Of a DNA stretch of 64,000 bases, positions 9,027 to 17,701 are shown one piece after another. How positions within the stretch are numbered: the first letter of the stretch is position 1; each line of letters begins with the position of its first letter. The translations under genes were made by a program, and so were the position numbers. Under the pieces are notes generated by a model, which was not told the origin of the DNA, did not search any database, and saw nothing but the letters and a program-made list of their open reading frames with translations. This stretch comes from Rhodobacteraceae bacterium LMO-JJ12 (GTDB taxonomy: Bacteria; Pseudomonadota; Alphaproteobacteria; Rhodobacterales; Rhodobacteraceae): assembly GCA_021555075.1 (NCBI GenBank), contig JAKGBX010000002.1, positions 1-64,000 of the forward strand, read 5' to 3'.

Positions 9027-10577
9027 TTATCTAACCCAGATTTCTACCCGTCTGTTGACCTGCCGCCCCCATGTACTATCATCGCAGGCCATCGGCATCG
9101 CCTCGCCGAATCCGGCAACCTCAAGCGTCACCCGATCCAGATTTACCGTCTCGGCGGCCGCGATCACCGCATTCTGCACCGCCTTCGCCCGCCGCTCTGA
9201 AATCTTCTGATTTCCCGCCGCCGGCCCGTCTCCGTCGCTGAACCCGGCAAACAGCAAAACCCGCCCATCATAGCGCCCCGCCTCCAGCGCGCGCGCCAAC
9301 TGGGACACGTTCGAGCGCGACTGTGCGTCAAGTTTCACCGACCCCGCCTCAAATCGAAAAGAGGTTGTCAGCCGCTTGCGCCCCCACAGTGTGGAAATCA
9401 TCGTCTGCAGATCACCCAGAGAGATATCCGTGCCCGCGCCCGCAATGGCGTTGGCCATCCTATCCCCTTGCGATTCAATCGAAATTTCCTCTGGCTGGCG
9501 ATCGACAAAACCCGCCCGCCGGATCACAAGCTGGGCTATGGATGAGCGCGTATAAGACAGGAAATCGCGTGCCAGCTTGGGCAATCTTCGCGCCGGAAGA
9601 TAGAGAAATATCGGCGAGGTCAGCGGATAATCCTCGGTCTTGATCGTGCGCCGGGCAGGGGCCAGCGCATAGCCACAGCGGCCCACCAGAACCAGCGGCT
9701 TGGTGTCACCTTTCGCGGCAAAGCTGGCAATCGCGATGCCGAACGGATCGCCCATCACCGCTTCGGCCAGCGCTCGGTCGCTAAGATGGCGGGCTGCGTT
9801 TTCGTCCAAGGTCAACCCGGCAGGTTTTAGCAGTCGATCCTCCAACGCCTGTCCCAGCCCCGACTTGAAGTCGCGAACATGCAGGCTAATCGGCGCGTCC
9901 GGTCCGCCGAAGTCTTTCCAATTGTCTATTTTTCCGGCGAAAACCTGTGCCAGATCATCCACCGACATATGTTCCACAGGATTACCCGGCGCTGTCACCG
10001 CCACCAACGCATCCAGCGCCAGAACCTGCGCCCGCCCGCGCGATGTCAGATCACCCAGACCGGCCTCGCGGCCATGGCGGGCCTCTTCGCGTCGGATCTC
10101 GCGCACCGCCAAGGCGATATCGGCCTCACCGGCCAGCAAATTGGCGAAGCCTTCGTCGGTATTGGTAAGCTGAAGCCGGAACCGGCCCTTGAGCTGTCCA
10201 CCTGTTCGTTCGCGCAGCAGAAACTCCAGCCCGCCTTCGATGTCCTTGCGCTCGACTTCAAGCGCATGGTGCAGGGCAAATCCCTGGATAAGCGCGGGCA
10301 TCAGATCACTGCCGATCGTCGCCGCACCCGAGATGTTCAACTCGGCCACGTAATCGGTCAGACTGGGACACCCGGGGCCTTCACAGACCACGCCGGAGCC
10401 GTCCACAGTCAGCTCTCCATAGATCGTATCGACCCTGTAAAATTCGCCGTCAAAGCCGCGCAATGTGCCGCTGATTTCAACGGCGCCATCGTGCGATGTC
10501 AGGGTGACATCCTGGGCCAGACCGGCAAGCGGTGTGGTCAAAAGGAAAAGTGCGGCGAAGAACGCCGCACGCACCAT
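9027..10577 (-). CDS. Periplasmic substrate-binding protein fused to an OmpA domain
   Basis: A 516-residue secreted protein from the ATG at 10577 (an in-frame TTG three codons earlier is possible). After a signal peptide ending near AGLAQ comes a short domain (to about residue 85), then a type-2 periplasmic binding domain like the phosphate-binding PstS group (GSDLMPALIQGFA, DIALAVREIRREE, VDDLAQVFAGKIDNWKDFGG). The C-terminal 110 residues are an OmpA peptidoglycan-binding domain (LLFAGFSDGDGPAAGNQKIS, RRAKAVQNAV, NRRVEIWVR). The combination suggests a ligand sensor or scavenger tethered to the cell wall rather than an ABC transporter subunit; no transporter genes are adjacent. Similar chimeras are known in Rhodobacteraceae, but the ligand is unknown. 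Confidence 0.82.
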   Translation of the reverse strand: MVRAAFFAALFLLTTPLAGLAQDVTLTSHDGAVEISGTLRGFDGEFYRVDTIYGELTVDGSGVVCEGPGCPSLTDYVAELNISGAATIGSDLMPALIQGFALHHALEVERKDIEGGLEFLLRERTGGQLKGRFRLQLTNTDEGFANLLAGEADIALAVREIRREEARHGREAGLGDLTSRGRAQVLALDALVAVTAPGNPVEHMSVDDLAQVFAGKIDNWKDFGGPDAPISLHVRDFKSGLGQALEDRLLKPAGLTLDENAARHLSDRALAEAVMGDPFGIAIASFAAKGDTKPLVLVGRCGYALAPARRTIKTEDYPLTSPIFLYLPARRLPKLARDFLSYTRSSIAQLVIRRAGFVDRQPEEISIESQGDRMANAIAGAGTDISLGDLQTMISTLWGRKRLTTSFRFEAGSVKLDAQSRSNVSQLARALEAGRYDGRVLLFAGFSDGDGPAAGNQKISERRAKAVQNAVIAAAETVNLDRVTLEVAGFGEAMPMACDDSTWGRQVNRRVEIWVR

Positions 10578-10607
10578 TGTTTTCAAATCGGGAACCTATC
10601 ATATGGC

Positions 10608-11738
10608 TCAGTTGGTGGCTGATGCTACCTTCAAGTCATTGAGCAGGTTTTTCAACACCAGAAAATCCCCAACCGCATCGCAATCCGGCATCGCAAGATC
10701 CAGCGAATGCACTTCCGGAGCCGAATTAGGCATGGTTTGCAGGCTCTGCGCTTCGATATCCTTGCCGCAATTGGCAGCAGTGACCTCGATTTCCACGCTT
10801 AGCTCAATATCTCCGGCTTGTTTGGCCAGTTTGGTTGGGAAGGTATAAACCTGTGCCGTCTGTGCAGCGCTGACTGCGGGGTTGCCCAGTAGGATCATGA
10901 ACCCGCCCTTGCCTTCAACAGCGTCGGCAATTTCGCCCGTCGCATTGGACCAGATATGGCCCGTACCATTATATCCGGCACCAAATTCCAACGCATGAAG
11001 TCCCGCGTTGCTTTCAAACTCCGATTGCACCACGGCGCGATCGAAATCGATCAGATCAGGCACCGAAGTACTGGCCACCGTGCCATCGCCATTGGCGAAG
11101 GATGCAATGAAAACCGCTGTCTGAGAAAGCGCGGGCACTGCCGTCATATAGTTGCCCATCTCATCGGTCGTGTCGGTGAACATCATACCGCTATGGTGGA
11201 TGGTCAGACGTTCATTCGGCAGACAAGGAGCAGCAAGTTCCAACACGACCAGAGCCGCCGTCATCGGTTCGGCCGTCATGGCAATGTCGCATTGCGCGTC
11301 CAATTGCGGGGCCTCGCGCGAGTCGGCCACAGGGTCGCCTACGGGGTCGCTGGCCGCTTCGGGATCAACAAGCAGGCTCACCTCAACGGGGGCCTCGTCT
11401 GGGTCAGGTGTCTGTATCGGTGCAAAATCAACAGGCGCCGTGACAGGCGCGACATCATCGGGAAGCGTGACTTTCGCTTCTGTCATGTCCTCGGTCGCGG
11501 GTGGCGCCATCTCTTGCGCGCTGGGCGACACATCGGCAGGGCTTTGGCCATCCGCCGAAGTCAGTGCGATGTCTGAAATTTCCCCGGAATCCGTTGCAGG
11601 CACCTGCATTCCCATGCTGCCGACATCAGCGGTGTTTACTGCGCCCGGCGTTTTCCCGCCGCTTTGCATGAAGAACCCGGTTGCCAGGATGCAGGCAAAG
11701 GTTCCGCCTGCGATTGCATATCGTTTCACATCTACCAT
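10608..11738 (-). CDS. Membrane-anchored protein of unknown function
   Basis: A 376-residue protein from the ATG at 11738, which has a GGAGG site five bases upstream. One N-terminal hydrophobic segment (AIAGGTFACILATGFFM, about residues 8-24) should anchor it in the inner membrane or act as a signal. Residues 25-150 are acidic, Pro/Ala-rich and low in complexity; the C-terminal 220 residues look folded, with several Cys (QCDIAM, APCLPNE, ANCGKD, PDCDA) that could form periplasmic disulfides. Database entries for such neighbours of secA are sometimes labelled translocase, which I regard as name transfer from secA. Function unknown; on the same strand between secA and the OmpA chimera. Confidence 0.65.
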   Translation of the reverse strand: MVDVKRYAIAGGTFACILATGFFMQSGGKTPGAVNTADVGSMGMQVPATDSGEISDIALTSADGQSPADVSPSAQEMAPPATEDMTEAKVTLPDDVAPVTAPVDFAPIQTPDPDEAPVEVSLLVDPEAASDPVGDPVADSREAPQLDAQCDIAMTAEPMTAALVVLELAAPCLPNERLTIHHSGMMFTDTTDEMGNYMTAVPALSQTAVFIASFANGDGTVASTSVPDLIDFDRAVVQSEFESNAGLHALEFGAGYNGTGHIWSNATGEIADAVEGKGGFMILLGNPAVSAAQTAQVYTFPTKLAKQAGDIELSVEIEVTAANCGKDIEAQSLQTMPNSAPEVHSLDLAMPDCDAVGDFLVLKNLLNDLKVASATN

Positions 11739-11871
11739 TTTCGCCTCCAAAGGCCCTTCTGCTCAAGGCTAAGGATGACCAAAAAAACAGGCGCAGATAT
11801 GACGTCAGCGGGGAGACATTAAGACAGGTTCAAGGCGCACTGCCACTATTTGGCTCCGCTGCCGAGCGGGT

Positions 11872-14556
11872 CTAGACCCGCCCGTGGCAATGCTTGAACT
11901 TGCGCCCCGAGCCACAAGGGCAAGGCTCGTTTCGGCCCGGATTGCCCCATGTGCTGGGGTCATTCTCGTCAAACCCTGGGCGCGCGTTTTCAGGGTTGGC
12001 CTGGGGTGTATCGGGGGTCTCCTCGGGCGCAGGTGCTATCCCCTGTTGCGCGAGAATTTCGGCCTGTTCTTCCTGCGACAGCGGACGAACCTGGGCCAGC
12101 ATCTTGGTAACATCCTCGCGCAGACTATCCAGCATCGACTCAAACAGGGCGAAAGCCTCGGTCTTGTATTCGTTCAGCGGATCGCGCTGGGCATAGCCGC
12201 GAAAGCCCACAACGCTGCGCAGATGTTCCAGCGTCAGCAGATGTTCGCGCCATTTGCGGTCGATCGTTTGCAACAAAACCTGTTTTTCGATCGAGCGCAT
12301 GTTCTCGGGCCCGAACTCGACAGCCTTTTTGGCCATCGACTCGTCGGCAGCTTTTTCCAGCCGCTCGATGATCGTTTCATCGTCGACACCTTCTTCCTGC
12401 ACCCAATCAATCACCGGCACGTCAATGCCCAGATGCTCAATGGCAGCAGCATAAAGCCCCGGACCGTCCCATTGATCGGCATAGGATTTCGGCGGGATAT
12501 AGGTCTCGACCAGCTCGTCGATCACCTGATTGCGCATATCCTTTACGATCTCGCTCAGATCGGCGGCTTTCATGATGTCGAGGCGCTGTTTGAAAATCAC
12601 CTTGCGCTGCTCGTTCATCACATCGTCAAACTTCAAAAGCTGTTTGCGAATGTCAAAGTTACGTCCTTCGACCTTGGCTTGCGCACGCTCCAGCGATTTG
12701 TTCACCCACGGGTGAATGATCGCCTCGCCTTCCTTCATGCCCAACGTCGACAGAACCTTTTCCAGCCGCTCCGAGCCGAAGATTCGCATCAGGTCGTCTT
12801 CGAGGCTGAGGAAGAACGCACTGCGCCCGGGGTCACCCTGACGGCCCGAACGGCCGCGCAATTGGTTGTCGATGCGGCGGCTTTCGTGGCGCTCGGTGGC
12901 CAGAACAAACAGCCCGCCCGCGTCCTTCACCTTTTGCTCCCATTCGGAATGCTCGGCTTCGATCCGGTTGCGGATTTCTTCAGGATCGGCATCCGGGTCG
13001 GCTGTGATGGCCTCCATGATCTTGAATTCGACATTACCACCCAGCTTGATGTCGGTGCCGCGTCCGGCCATGTTGGTCGCAATCGTCACCGCGCCCAGCT
13101 TACCTGCATCGGCGACGATCTGTGCCTCCTGCTCGTGATGGCGTGCATTGAGAACATTATGTTTGATCCCGGCCTTGGTCAGCAGGTCCGACAACAGCTC
13201 GGATTTTTCAATCGAGGTGGTCCCCACAAGGGTCGGCTGGCCTTTGGCGCTGGCCTCCTTGATGGTTTCGACGATAGCGGCATATTTTTCCTGCGCGGTG
13301 CGATAGACGGCATCGTCGTCATCGACCCGCGCAATCGGCACGTTGGTCGGCACTTCAACCACGCCCAGCCCGTAAATCTCGGCAAATTCTGCGGCTTCGG
13401 TTAGCGCCGTGCCGGTCATTCCTGCAAGCTTGTCATAAAGCCGGAAATAGTTCTGAAAAGTCACCTGCGCCATGGTCACGTTTTCAGGCTGGATCTTGCA
13501 GCCTTCCTTAGCCTCGATGGCCTGATGCAACCCTTCGGACAAGCGACGGCCTGACATCATGCGCCCGGTGAATTCGTCAATCAGAACCACCTCGTTGTTG
13601 CGAACGATGTAATCCTTGTCCTTGGTAAACAGCTTATGTGCTCGCAAACCCTGGTTGATATGGTGAACGAGGGTCGTGCTCTCGGGGTCATAAAGGCTCT
13701 GTCCCTCGGGCAGCAGACCGCGGGCAAGCATATGTTCTTCAAGCCATTCGTTACCTTCATCAGTAAAGGTCACGTTGCGGGTTTTTTCGTCGATAGAGTA
13801 ATGGTCTTCGGCAAGCTCGGGAATCAGCGCATTGATCGTTACGTAAAGCTCGCTGCGGTCCTCCGCCGGGCCGGAAATGATCAACGGTGTGCGTGCCTCG
13901 TCGATCAGAATGCTGTCCACCTCATCGACGATTGCATAGTTGTGGCCGCGCTGACTCATTTGATCCAACTCGGACTTCATGTTGTCGCGCAGGTAATCAA
14001 AGCCCAATTCGTTGTTGGTCGCATAGGTAATGTCACAGCGATAGGCCGCGTGCTTTTCCGCTTCGGGCTGCTGTGGATAGATCACGCCGGTGGTCAGACC
14101 CAGCGCCTTATAGACATTGCTCATCCATTCGGCATCCCGCTTGGCGAGATAGTCGTTCACCGTAACGATATGCACGCCCTTACCGGTTAGCGCATTGAGA
14201 TAGCCCGGGAATGTCGACACAAGAGTCTTACCCTCACCGGTCTTCATCTCGGAAATGTTACCTTGGTGCAGGAAAATCCCGCCCATCAACTGCACATCAA
14301 ACGCCCGCAGACCCAACGCCCGCTTGGCCGCCTCGCGGCAGTTGGCAAAGGCTTCGGGCAAAAGATCGTCCAGGCTCTCGCCCGCCATCGCCCGCTCGGC
14401 CAACTCCTCGGTCTTTTCCTTCAGGCCCTCGTCTGTGAGCTTTTCAAACTCGGGTTCCAGCGCGTTGATCTTCTCAACAATTGGCCGGGTTGCCTTGATC
14501 TTCCGGTCGTTCGGTGTTCCGAAGACCTTCTTGGTGATCTTTCCTAGTCCCAGCAT
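11872..14556 (-). CDS. secA: Protein translocase ATPase SecA
   Basis: 894 residues from the ATG at 14556 ([13 protein letters not shown]), the conserved SecA N-terminus; an upstream in-frame extension lacks family similarity. Seen are the Walker A motif [29 protein letters not shown] (DEAD-type box), [24 protein letters not shown], and the C-terminal zinc-binding [17 protein letters not shown] tail that contacts SecB and lipids. SecA drives preproteins through SecYEG at the inner membrane. It is divergent from the parvulin gene, with 179 bases between them. Length is normal (about 900). Confidence 0.99.
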   Translation of the reverse strand: MLGLGKITKKVFGTPNDRKIKATRPIVEKINALEPEFEKLTDEGLKEKTEELAERAMAGESLDDLLPEAFANCREAAKRALGLRAFDVQLMGGIFLHQGNISEMKTGEGKTLVSTFPGYLNALTGKGVHIVTVNDYLAKRDAEWMSNVYKALGLTTGVIYPQQPEAEKHAAYRCDITYATNNELGFDYLRDNMKSELDQMSQRGHNYAIVDEVDSILIDEARTPLIISGPAEDRSELYVTINALIPELAEDHYSIDEKTRNVTFTDEGNEWLEEHMLARGLLPEGQSLYDPESTTLVHHINQGLRAHKLFTKDKDYIVRNNEVVLIDEFTGRMMSGRRLSEGLHQAIEAKEGCKIQPENVTMAQVTFQNYFRLYDKLAGMTGTALTEAAEFAEIYGLGVVEVPTNVPIARVDDDDAVYRTAQEKYAAIVETIKEASAKGQPTLVGTTSIEKSELLSDLLTKAGIKHNVLNARHHEQEAQIVADAGKLGAVTIATNMAGRGTDIKLGGNVEFKIMEAITADPDADPEEIRNRIEAEHSEWEQKVKDAGGLFVLATERHESRRIDNQLRGRSGRQGDPGRSAFFLSLEDDLMRIFGSERLEKVLSTLGMKEGEAIIHPWVNKSLERAQAKVEGRNFDIRKQLLKFDDVMNEQRKVIFKQRLDIMKAADLSEIVKDMRNQVIDELVETYIPPKSYADQWDGPGLYAAAIEHLGIDVPVIDWVQEEGVDDETIIERLEKAADESMAKKAVEFGPENMRSIEKQVLLQTIDRKWREHLLTLEHLRSVVGFRGYAQRDPLNEYKTEAFALFESMLDSLREDVTKMLAQVRPLSQEEQAEILAQQGIAPAPEETPDTPQANPENARPGFDENDPSTWGNPGRNEPCPCGSGRKFKHCHGRV

Positions 14557-14735
14557 ATTGGTGTCCGTCCGCCTATTGACATTTTTGTGCGCGACAATCG
14601 CTTGCCCCCAAATTGCACGCGCCATAAAACGGGCGTTCCAGAGCTCAATTGCCTTGATCTTAAGGCGATGTAAGGGTCGGCTCTGGCAGTGTCAACGTCG
14701 CGCGCCTTGGGCGACAGCAGCGAAGGGTAATTCCG
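14557..14735. promoter_or_regulatory. Divergent secA / parvulin intergenic region
   Basis: This 179-base gap must hold promoters for both genes. I could not assign a reliable -35/-10 pair. No SecM-like arrest peptide or obvious secA leader hairpin is visible. Confidence 0.4.
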
Positions 14736-15590
14736 ATGTCAAAACGTCTCTCTTTCCTGGCCGTGCCACTTGTGGCTCTGCTCTCTTTTGCACCACCGGC
14801 CGTGGCTGACGAGGCGCCTGGTCTCGATACGGTTGTGGCCACCGTCAATGGCACCAACATCACTTTGGGGCATATATTGCTGGTGCATAATGATCTGCCT
14901 CAGCAATATCGCGACCTTCCGGGGGACGTGCTTTTCAAAGGCATCGTGGATCAACTCGTGCATCAAACCCTGCTAGAGCAATCTCAGGAAGGCGGCCTGC
15001 CCAAACGCGTCGAACTGGCATTGGACAATCAACGCCGCTCACTGATGGCGGCCGAAGCGGTTCAGGGCATTCTGGCAGGCGAAGTGACCGAGGATGCCAT
15101 CAACAAGGCCTATGAAGAGAAATATGCCGCTGAAACGCCCTCCAAGGAATACCGCGCGTCGCACATTCTTGTCGAAACCGAAGAAGCGGCGCAGGCTCTG
15201 GTAGAAGAACTGAACGGCGGTGCCGATTTCGCGACGCTTGCTAAAGAGCATTCCACCGGACCTTCCGGCCCTTCGGGCGGGGATCTGGGCTGGTTCGGTA
15301 CTGGCCGCATGGTGCCCGAGTTTGAAAATGCCGTCACCGCACTCGAAGTTGACGCAGTATCGCCGCCGGTCAAAACCGATTTCGGCTGGCACGTGATCAA
15401 GCTTTTTGAAACCCGCCTGGCGCAGGCTCCCGCGCTTGATGCCGTGCGTGATCAGATCGTGGCGGATCTGCAAAATCAGATGGTCGAAGATCGCATCGCC
15501 GCGCTTAGCGACGCGGCAGAGATTGACCGCACCGGCGAAACCGGCTTTGATCCCGCCATTCTGAAAGACACCTCTCTTCTGGAGAATTGA
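14736..15590 (+). CDS. Periplasmic parvulin-type peptidyl-prolyl isomerase
   Basis: 284 residues with a signal peptide (AFAPPAVAD-type cleavage near residue 24). The N-terminal part (about 30-130) is SurA/PpiD-like helical chaperone sequence. The parvulin domain runs from about 140 to 235 and shows the family landmarks YRASHILVETEE, FATLAKEHSTGPSG, GGDLGWFGTGRMVPEFE and TDFGWHVIKL. It should assist folding of exported proteins in the periplasm. It stands next to secA, divergently transcribed, and argJ starts three bases after its stop, so the two are translationally close. Confidence 0.93.
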   Translation: MSKRLSFLAVPLVALLSFAPPAVADEAPGLDTVVATVNGTNITLGHILLVHNDLPQQYRDLPGDVLFKGIVDQLVHQTLLEQSQEGGLPKRVELALDNQRRSLMAAEAVQGILAGEVTEDAINKAYEEKYAAETPSKEYRASHILVETEEAAQALVEELNGGADFATLAKEHSTGPSGPSGGDLGWFGTGRMVPEFENAVTALEVDAVSPPVKTDFGWHVIKLFETRLAQAPALDAVRDQIVADLQNQMVEDRIAALSDAAEIDRTGETGFDPAILKDTSLLEN

Positions 15591-15593
15591 CCC

Positions 15594-16823
15594 TTGGCCA
15601 AAATCACCAAGCGTTCGCCGCTCGCCCCGGCAAACTTTCCTGTGTTGCCCGAGATCGACGGCGTATCGTTTGCCACTATCGCGGCGGGCGTGCGCTACGC
15701 CGGTCGCACTGATGTGATGTTGGCCCAGCTGGCAGCAGGCAGCGCCGTAGCGGGCGTCTTTACCCGCTCGGCGACGCGCTCGGCCTGTGTGCTCGATTGT
15801 CAGGCGAAGATCGGCGGCGACCCGGCCCAGGGCGCGGCGATCATCGTCAATTCCGGCAATTCCAACGCCTTCACCGGAAAAGACGGTGAAGCAGCGGTCA
15901 AGGCAATCACCGCTGGCGTGGCCGACACGCTGGGTGTGCCCGAAGGGCGGGTGTTCTCCTCCTCCACCGGCGTGATCGGCGAAAGACTCGCCTATGAGAG
16001 AATCACCGCCAAGCTGAGCGACCTGAAAGCCGCGCTGTCCCCGTCGGCCATCGAAGCCGCCGCAAATGCGATCATGACAACCGATACCTTCCCCAAAGGG
16101 GCAACCGCCGCATTCGAGCGTGATGGCAAAACGGTGCGCATCTCGGGCATCGCCAAGGGTTCTGGCATGATTGCCCCCGACATGGCCACCATGCTGGTCT
16201 ATATCTTCACCGATGCGCGCATCGCGCAGCCCGCCCTACAATCCATGCTGTCTGAATTCACCGACACCACATTCAACGCCATCACCGTCGATAGCGATAC
16301 CTCGACCTCCGACACCCTACTGCTGGCCGCCACCGGCGCCAGCAATGTCGAGATCGACGCAGACGACCGAGAATTCCGTGCAGCCCTGCATGGGGTCATG
16401 CTCGATCTTGCGCATCAGGTGGTGCGCGACGGCGAAGGTGCGACGAAATTCGTCGAGATCCGCATCACCGGAGCCACGAATGACGGCGATGCCCGCACCC
16501 ATGCCATGGCGATCGCCAATTCGCCTCTGGTCAAAACCGCCATCGCCGGAGAAGATCCGAACTGGGGCCGCATCGTCATGGCCATCGGTAAATCCGGCGC
16601 CGCAGCCGATCGCGACCGTCTCAGCATCCGCTTTGGTGATATCCTCGTCGCAGAAAACGGCTGGGTCTCGCCTAGTTATCGCGAAGAAGACGCCGCCGCC
16701 ATTATGAAAAAGCAGGATATCGTCATTGGCGTCGATCTCGGCCTCGGGTCCGGTGCTGCCACCGTATGGACCTGTGATTTGACCCATGGCTACATCGACA
16801 TCAACGCCGATTACCGTTCCTGA
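15594..16823 (+). CDS. argJ: Bifunctional ornithine acetyltransferase / N-acetylglutamate synthase
   Basis: 409 residues beginning at a TTG (15594) three bases after the parvulin stop; no ATG fits the conserved N-terminus better. The autoproteolysis region that splits the precursor into alpha and beta chains is present (GSGMIAPDMATMLVYIFTDA, cleavage before the Thr, near residue 200). Other family signatures are IVNSGNSNAFTG, TDTFPKG and the late GEDPNWGRIVMAIGKSG. ArgJ recycles the acetyl group between N-acetylornithine and glutamate in arginine synthesis. argG lies 22 kb away. The following mutT gene is 83 bases downstream, separated by a repeat hairpin. Confidence 0.97.
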   Translation: MAKITKRSPLAPANFPVLPEIDGVSFATIAAGVRYAGRTDVMLAQLAAGSAVAGVFTRSATRSACVLDCQAKIGGDPAQGAAIIVNSGNSNAFTGKDGEAAVKAITAGVADTLGVPEGRVFSSSTGVIGERLAYERITAKLSDLKAALSPSAIEAAANAIMTTDTFPKGATAAFERDGKTVRISGIAKGSGMIAPDMATMLVYIFTDARIAQPALQSMLSEFTDTTFNAITVDSDTSTSDTLLLAATGASNVEIDADDREFRAALHGVMLDLAHQVVRDGEGATKFVEIRITGATNDGDARTHAMAIANSPLVKTAIAGEDPNWGRIVMAIGKSGAAADRDRLSIRFGDILVAENGWVSPSYREEDAAAIMKKQDIVIGVDLGLGSGAATVWTCDLTHGYIDINADYRS

Positions 16824-16825
16824 GC

Positions 16826-16878
16826 CTCTTCTTCTGAGTGAAAATATCCCGGGGGTGTGGGGGTTGGCCCCCACTCCT
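16826..16878 (+). repeat. GC-rich hairpin repeat, copy 1
   Basis: Begins with the CTCTTCTTCTGAGTGAAAA segment, then ATATCCCGGGGGTG, and a 7-bp stem GTGGGGG (16857-16863) / CCCCCAC (16868-16874) with a TTGG loop. Two further copies lie at 57577-57624 and 61072-61117 on the other strand. It starts 3 bases after the argJ stop and ends about 30 bases before mutT. Confidence 0.85.
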
Positions 16879-16906
16879 TTCGACAGCAAAACCAGGCGCA
16901 ACGCTC

Positions 16907-17305
16907 ATGAAAACCCTCCTTGTCTCCGCCGTCGCGCTGATTGATCGTGACGGTCGCGTGCTTCTCGCCCAACGCCCCGCCGGCAAATCCATGGCCGGCC
17001 TTTGGGAATTTCCCGGCGGCAAGATCGAACCGGGTGAAACCCCTGAATCCGCCCTGATCCGCGAGTTGCAGGAGGAGTTGGGCATCGACACATGGGCCTC
17101 CTGTCTCGCCCCCCTGACGTTCGCTTCACATAGCTACGCTGATTTCCATCTGCTGATGCCGCTTTTTGCTTGCCGAAAATGGGAGGGAATTCCCCAGGCC
17201 CGCGAAGGCCAGGTGCTGAAATGGGTCCGCCCCAATGCCTTGCGCGACTATCCAATGCCGCCTGCCGACATCCCGCTGATACCGATTCTGCGCGATTGGC
17301 TTTGA
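16907..17305 (+). CDS. mutT: 8-oxo-dGTP diphosphatase MutT
   Basis: 132 residues from the ATG at 16907. The Nudix box is complete: GGKIEPGETPESALIRELQE followed by ELGI (about residues 37-60). The N-terminus VSAVALIDRDGRVLLAQRP and a C-terminal PPADIPLIPILRDWL agree with the short MutT/Nudix pyrophosphatases that remove 8-oxo-dGTP from the nucleotide pool and so prevent A:T to C:G changes. The frame is open 23 codons further upstream, but that part reads through the repeat hairpin and is not conserved-looking. Placement after argJ is common in this bacterial group. Confidence 0.9.
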   Translation: MKTLLVSAVALIDRDGRVLLAQRPAGKSMAGLWEFPGGKIEPGETPESALIRELQEELGIDTWASCLAPLTFASHSYADFHLLMPLFACRKWEGIPQAREGQVLKWVRPNALRDYPMPPADIPLIPILRDWL

Positions 17306-17475
17306 TGACGAACCGATGCCAAAGCAGCCCCCATTTTCGCCTATATGGGATCCAAGCTCACCAATCTGACTAAATCGGCTCCAAGATTGTCATAAAAATT
17401 TTAGAAAATTTTGGTGATTTTTTCAGGATTCTGTGGCCAGATGTACCCATCAAGCCATCTTGGGGAGGATTTGCT

Positions 17476-17610
17476 TTGCTTCACACAATCCAAATGGGAT
17501 CTTGCGTTTCTGTTCAGGGGATATTTGTGAAGACCTTGCCCGATGGCCGGGTTCAGGTGCGCGTTGGGCAACAGCTTTTTGTCGGCAAGCCGGTCAACAA
17601 AGCAGCCTGA
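17476..17610 (+). CDS. Predicted 44-residue basic protein, unknown function
   Basis: Starts at a TTG (17476) with GGGGAGG about eight bases upstream; a 38-residue version would start at the ATG at 17494. The peptide has a regular, domain-like pattern: hydrophobic VSVQGIFVKTLPDGRVQVRV followed by GQQLFVGKPVNKAA, which reads as a short beta-strand/turn unit with Asp-Gly and Gly turns. That pattern, the good ribosome-binding site and the isolated position support it being real. I do not recognise a function. Against it: non-ATG start and small size. Confidence 0.45.
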   Translation: MLHTIQMGSCVSVQGIFVKTLPDGRVQVRVGQQLFVGKPVNKAA

Positions 17611-17640
17611 GTCTCCGCGCACCCAATCAAACAAGCATCC

Positions 17641-17676
17641 AAAACGAGAAAAGGGAGCCGCTTTCGCAGCTCCCTT
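17641..17676 (-). terminator. Intrinsic terminator of the rimP-infB operon
   Basis: Read on the minus strand, an AAGGGAGC / GCTCCCTT stem (17651-17658 with 17669-17676) is followed by a T-rich tract (TTTTCTCGTTTT, 17652 down to 17641). It lies about 25 bases beyond the infB stop. Confidence 0.85.
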
Positions 17677-17701
17677 CCTACACTTTCCATAACGGCCTGG
17701 C

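Larger units (their letters stand above)
17306..17701. other. 396-base intergenic region with one small ORF and the infB terminator
   Basis: Between mutT and the infB stop. The first 130 bases are AT-rich (17385-17425 contains several T/A runs that could serve as a promoter). A small ORF with its own ribosome-binding site spans 17476-17610, and the infB terminator occupies 17641-17676. I see nothing else in it. Confidence 0.6.

Noticed and set aside
11800-11807. Palindrome TGACGTCA in the leader region near 11.8 kb
   Set aside because: An 8-base palindrome arises often by chance and has no partner site here.
11884-13404. 506-codon open frame opposite secA
   Set aside because: Same reason: antisense shadow of a highly conserved gene.
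14072-14080. DnaA-box-like TGTGGATAG
   Set aside because: One imperfect match inside secA coding sequence, with no cluster of boxes.
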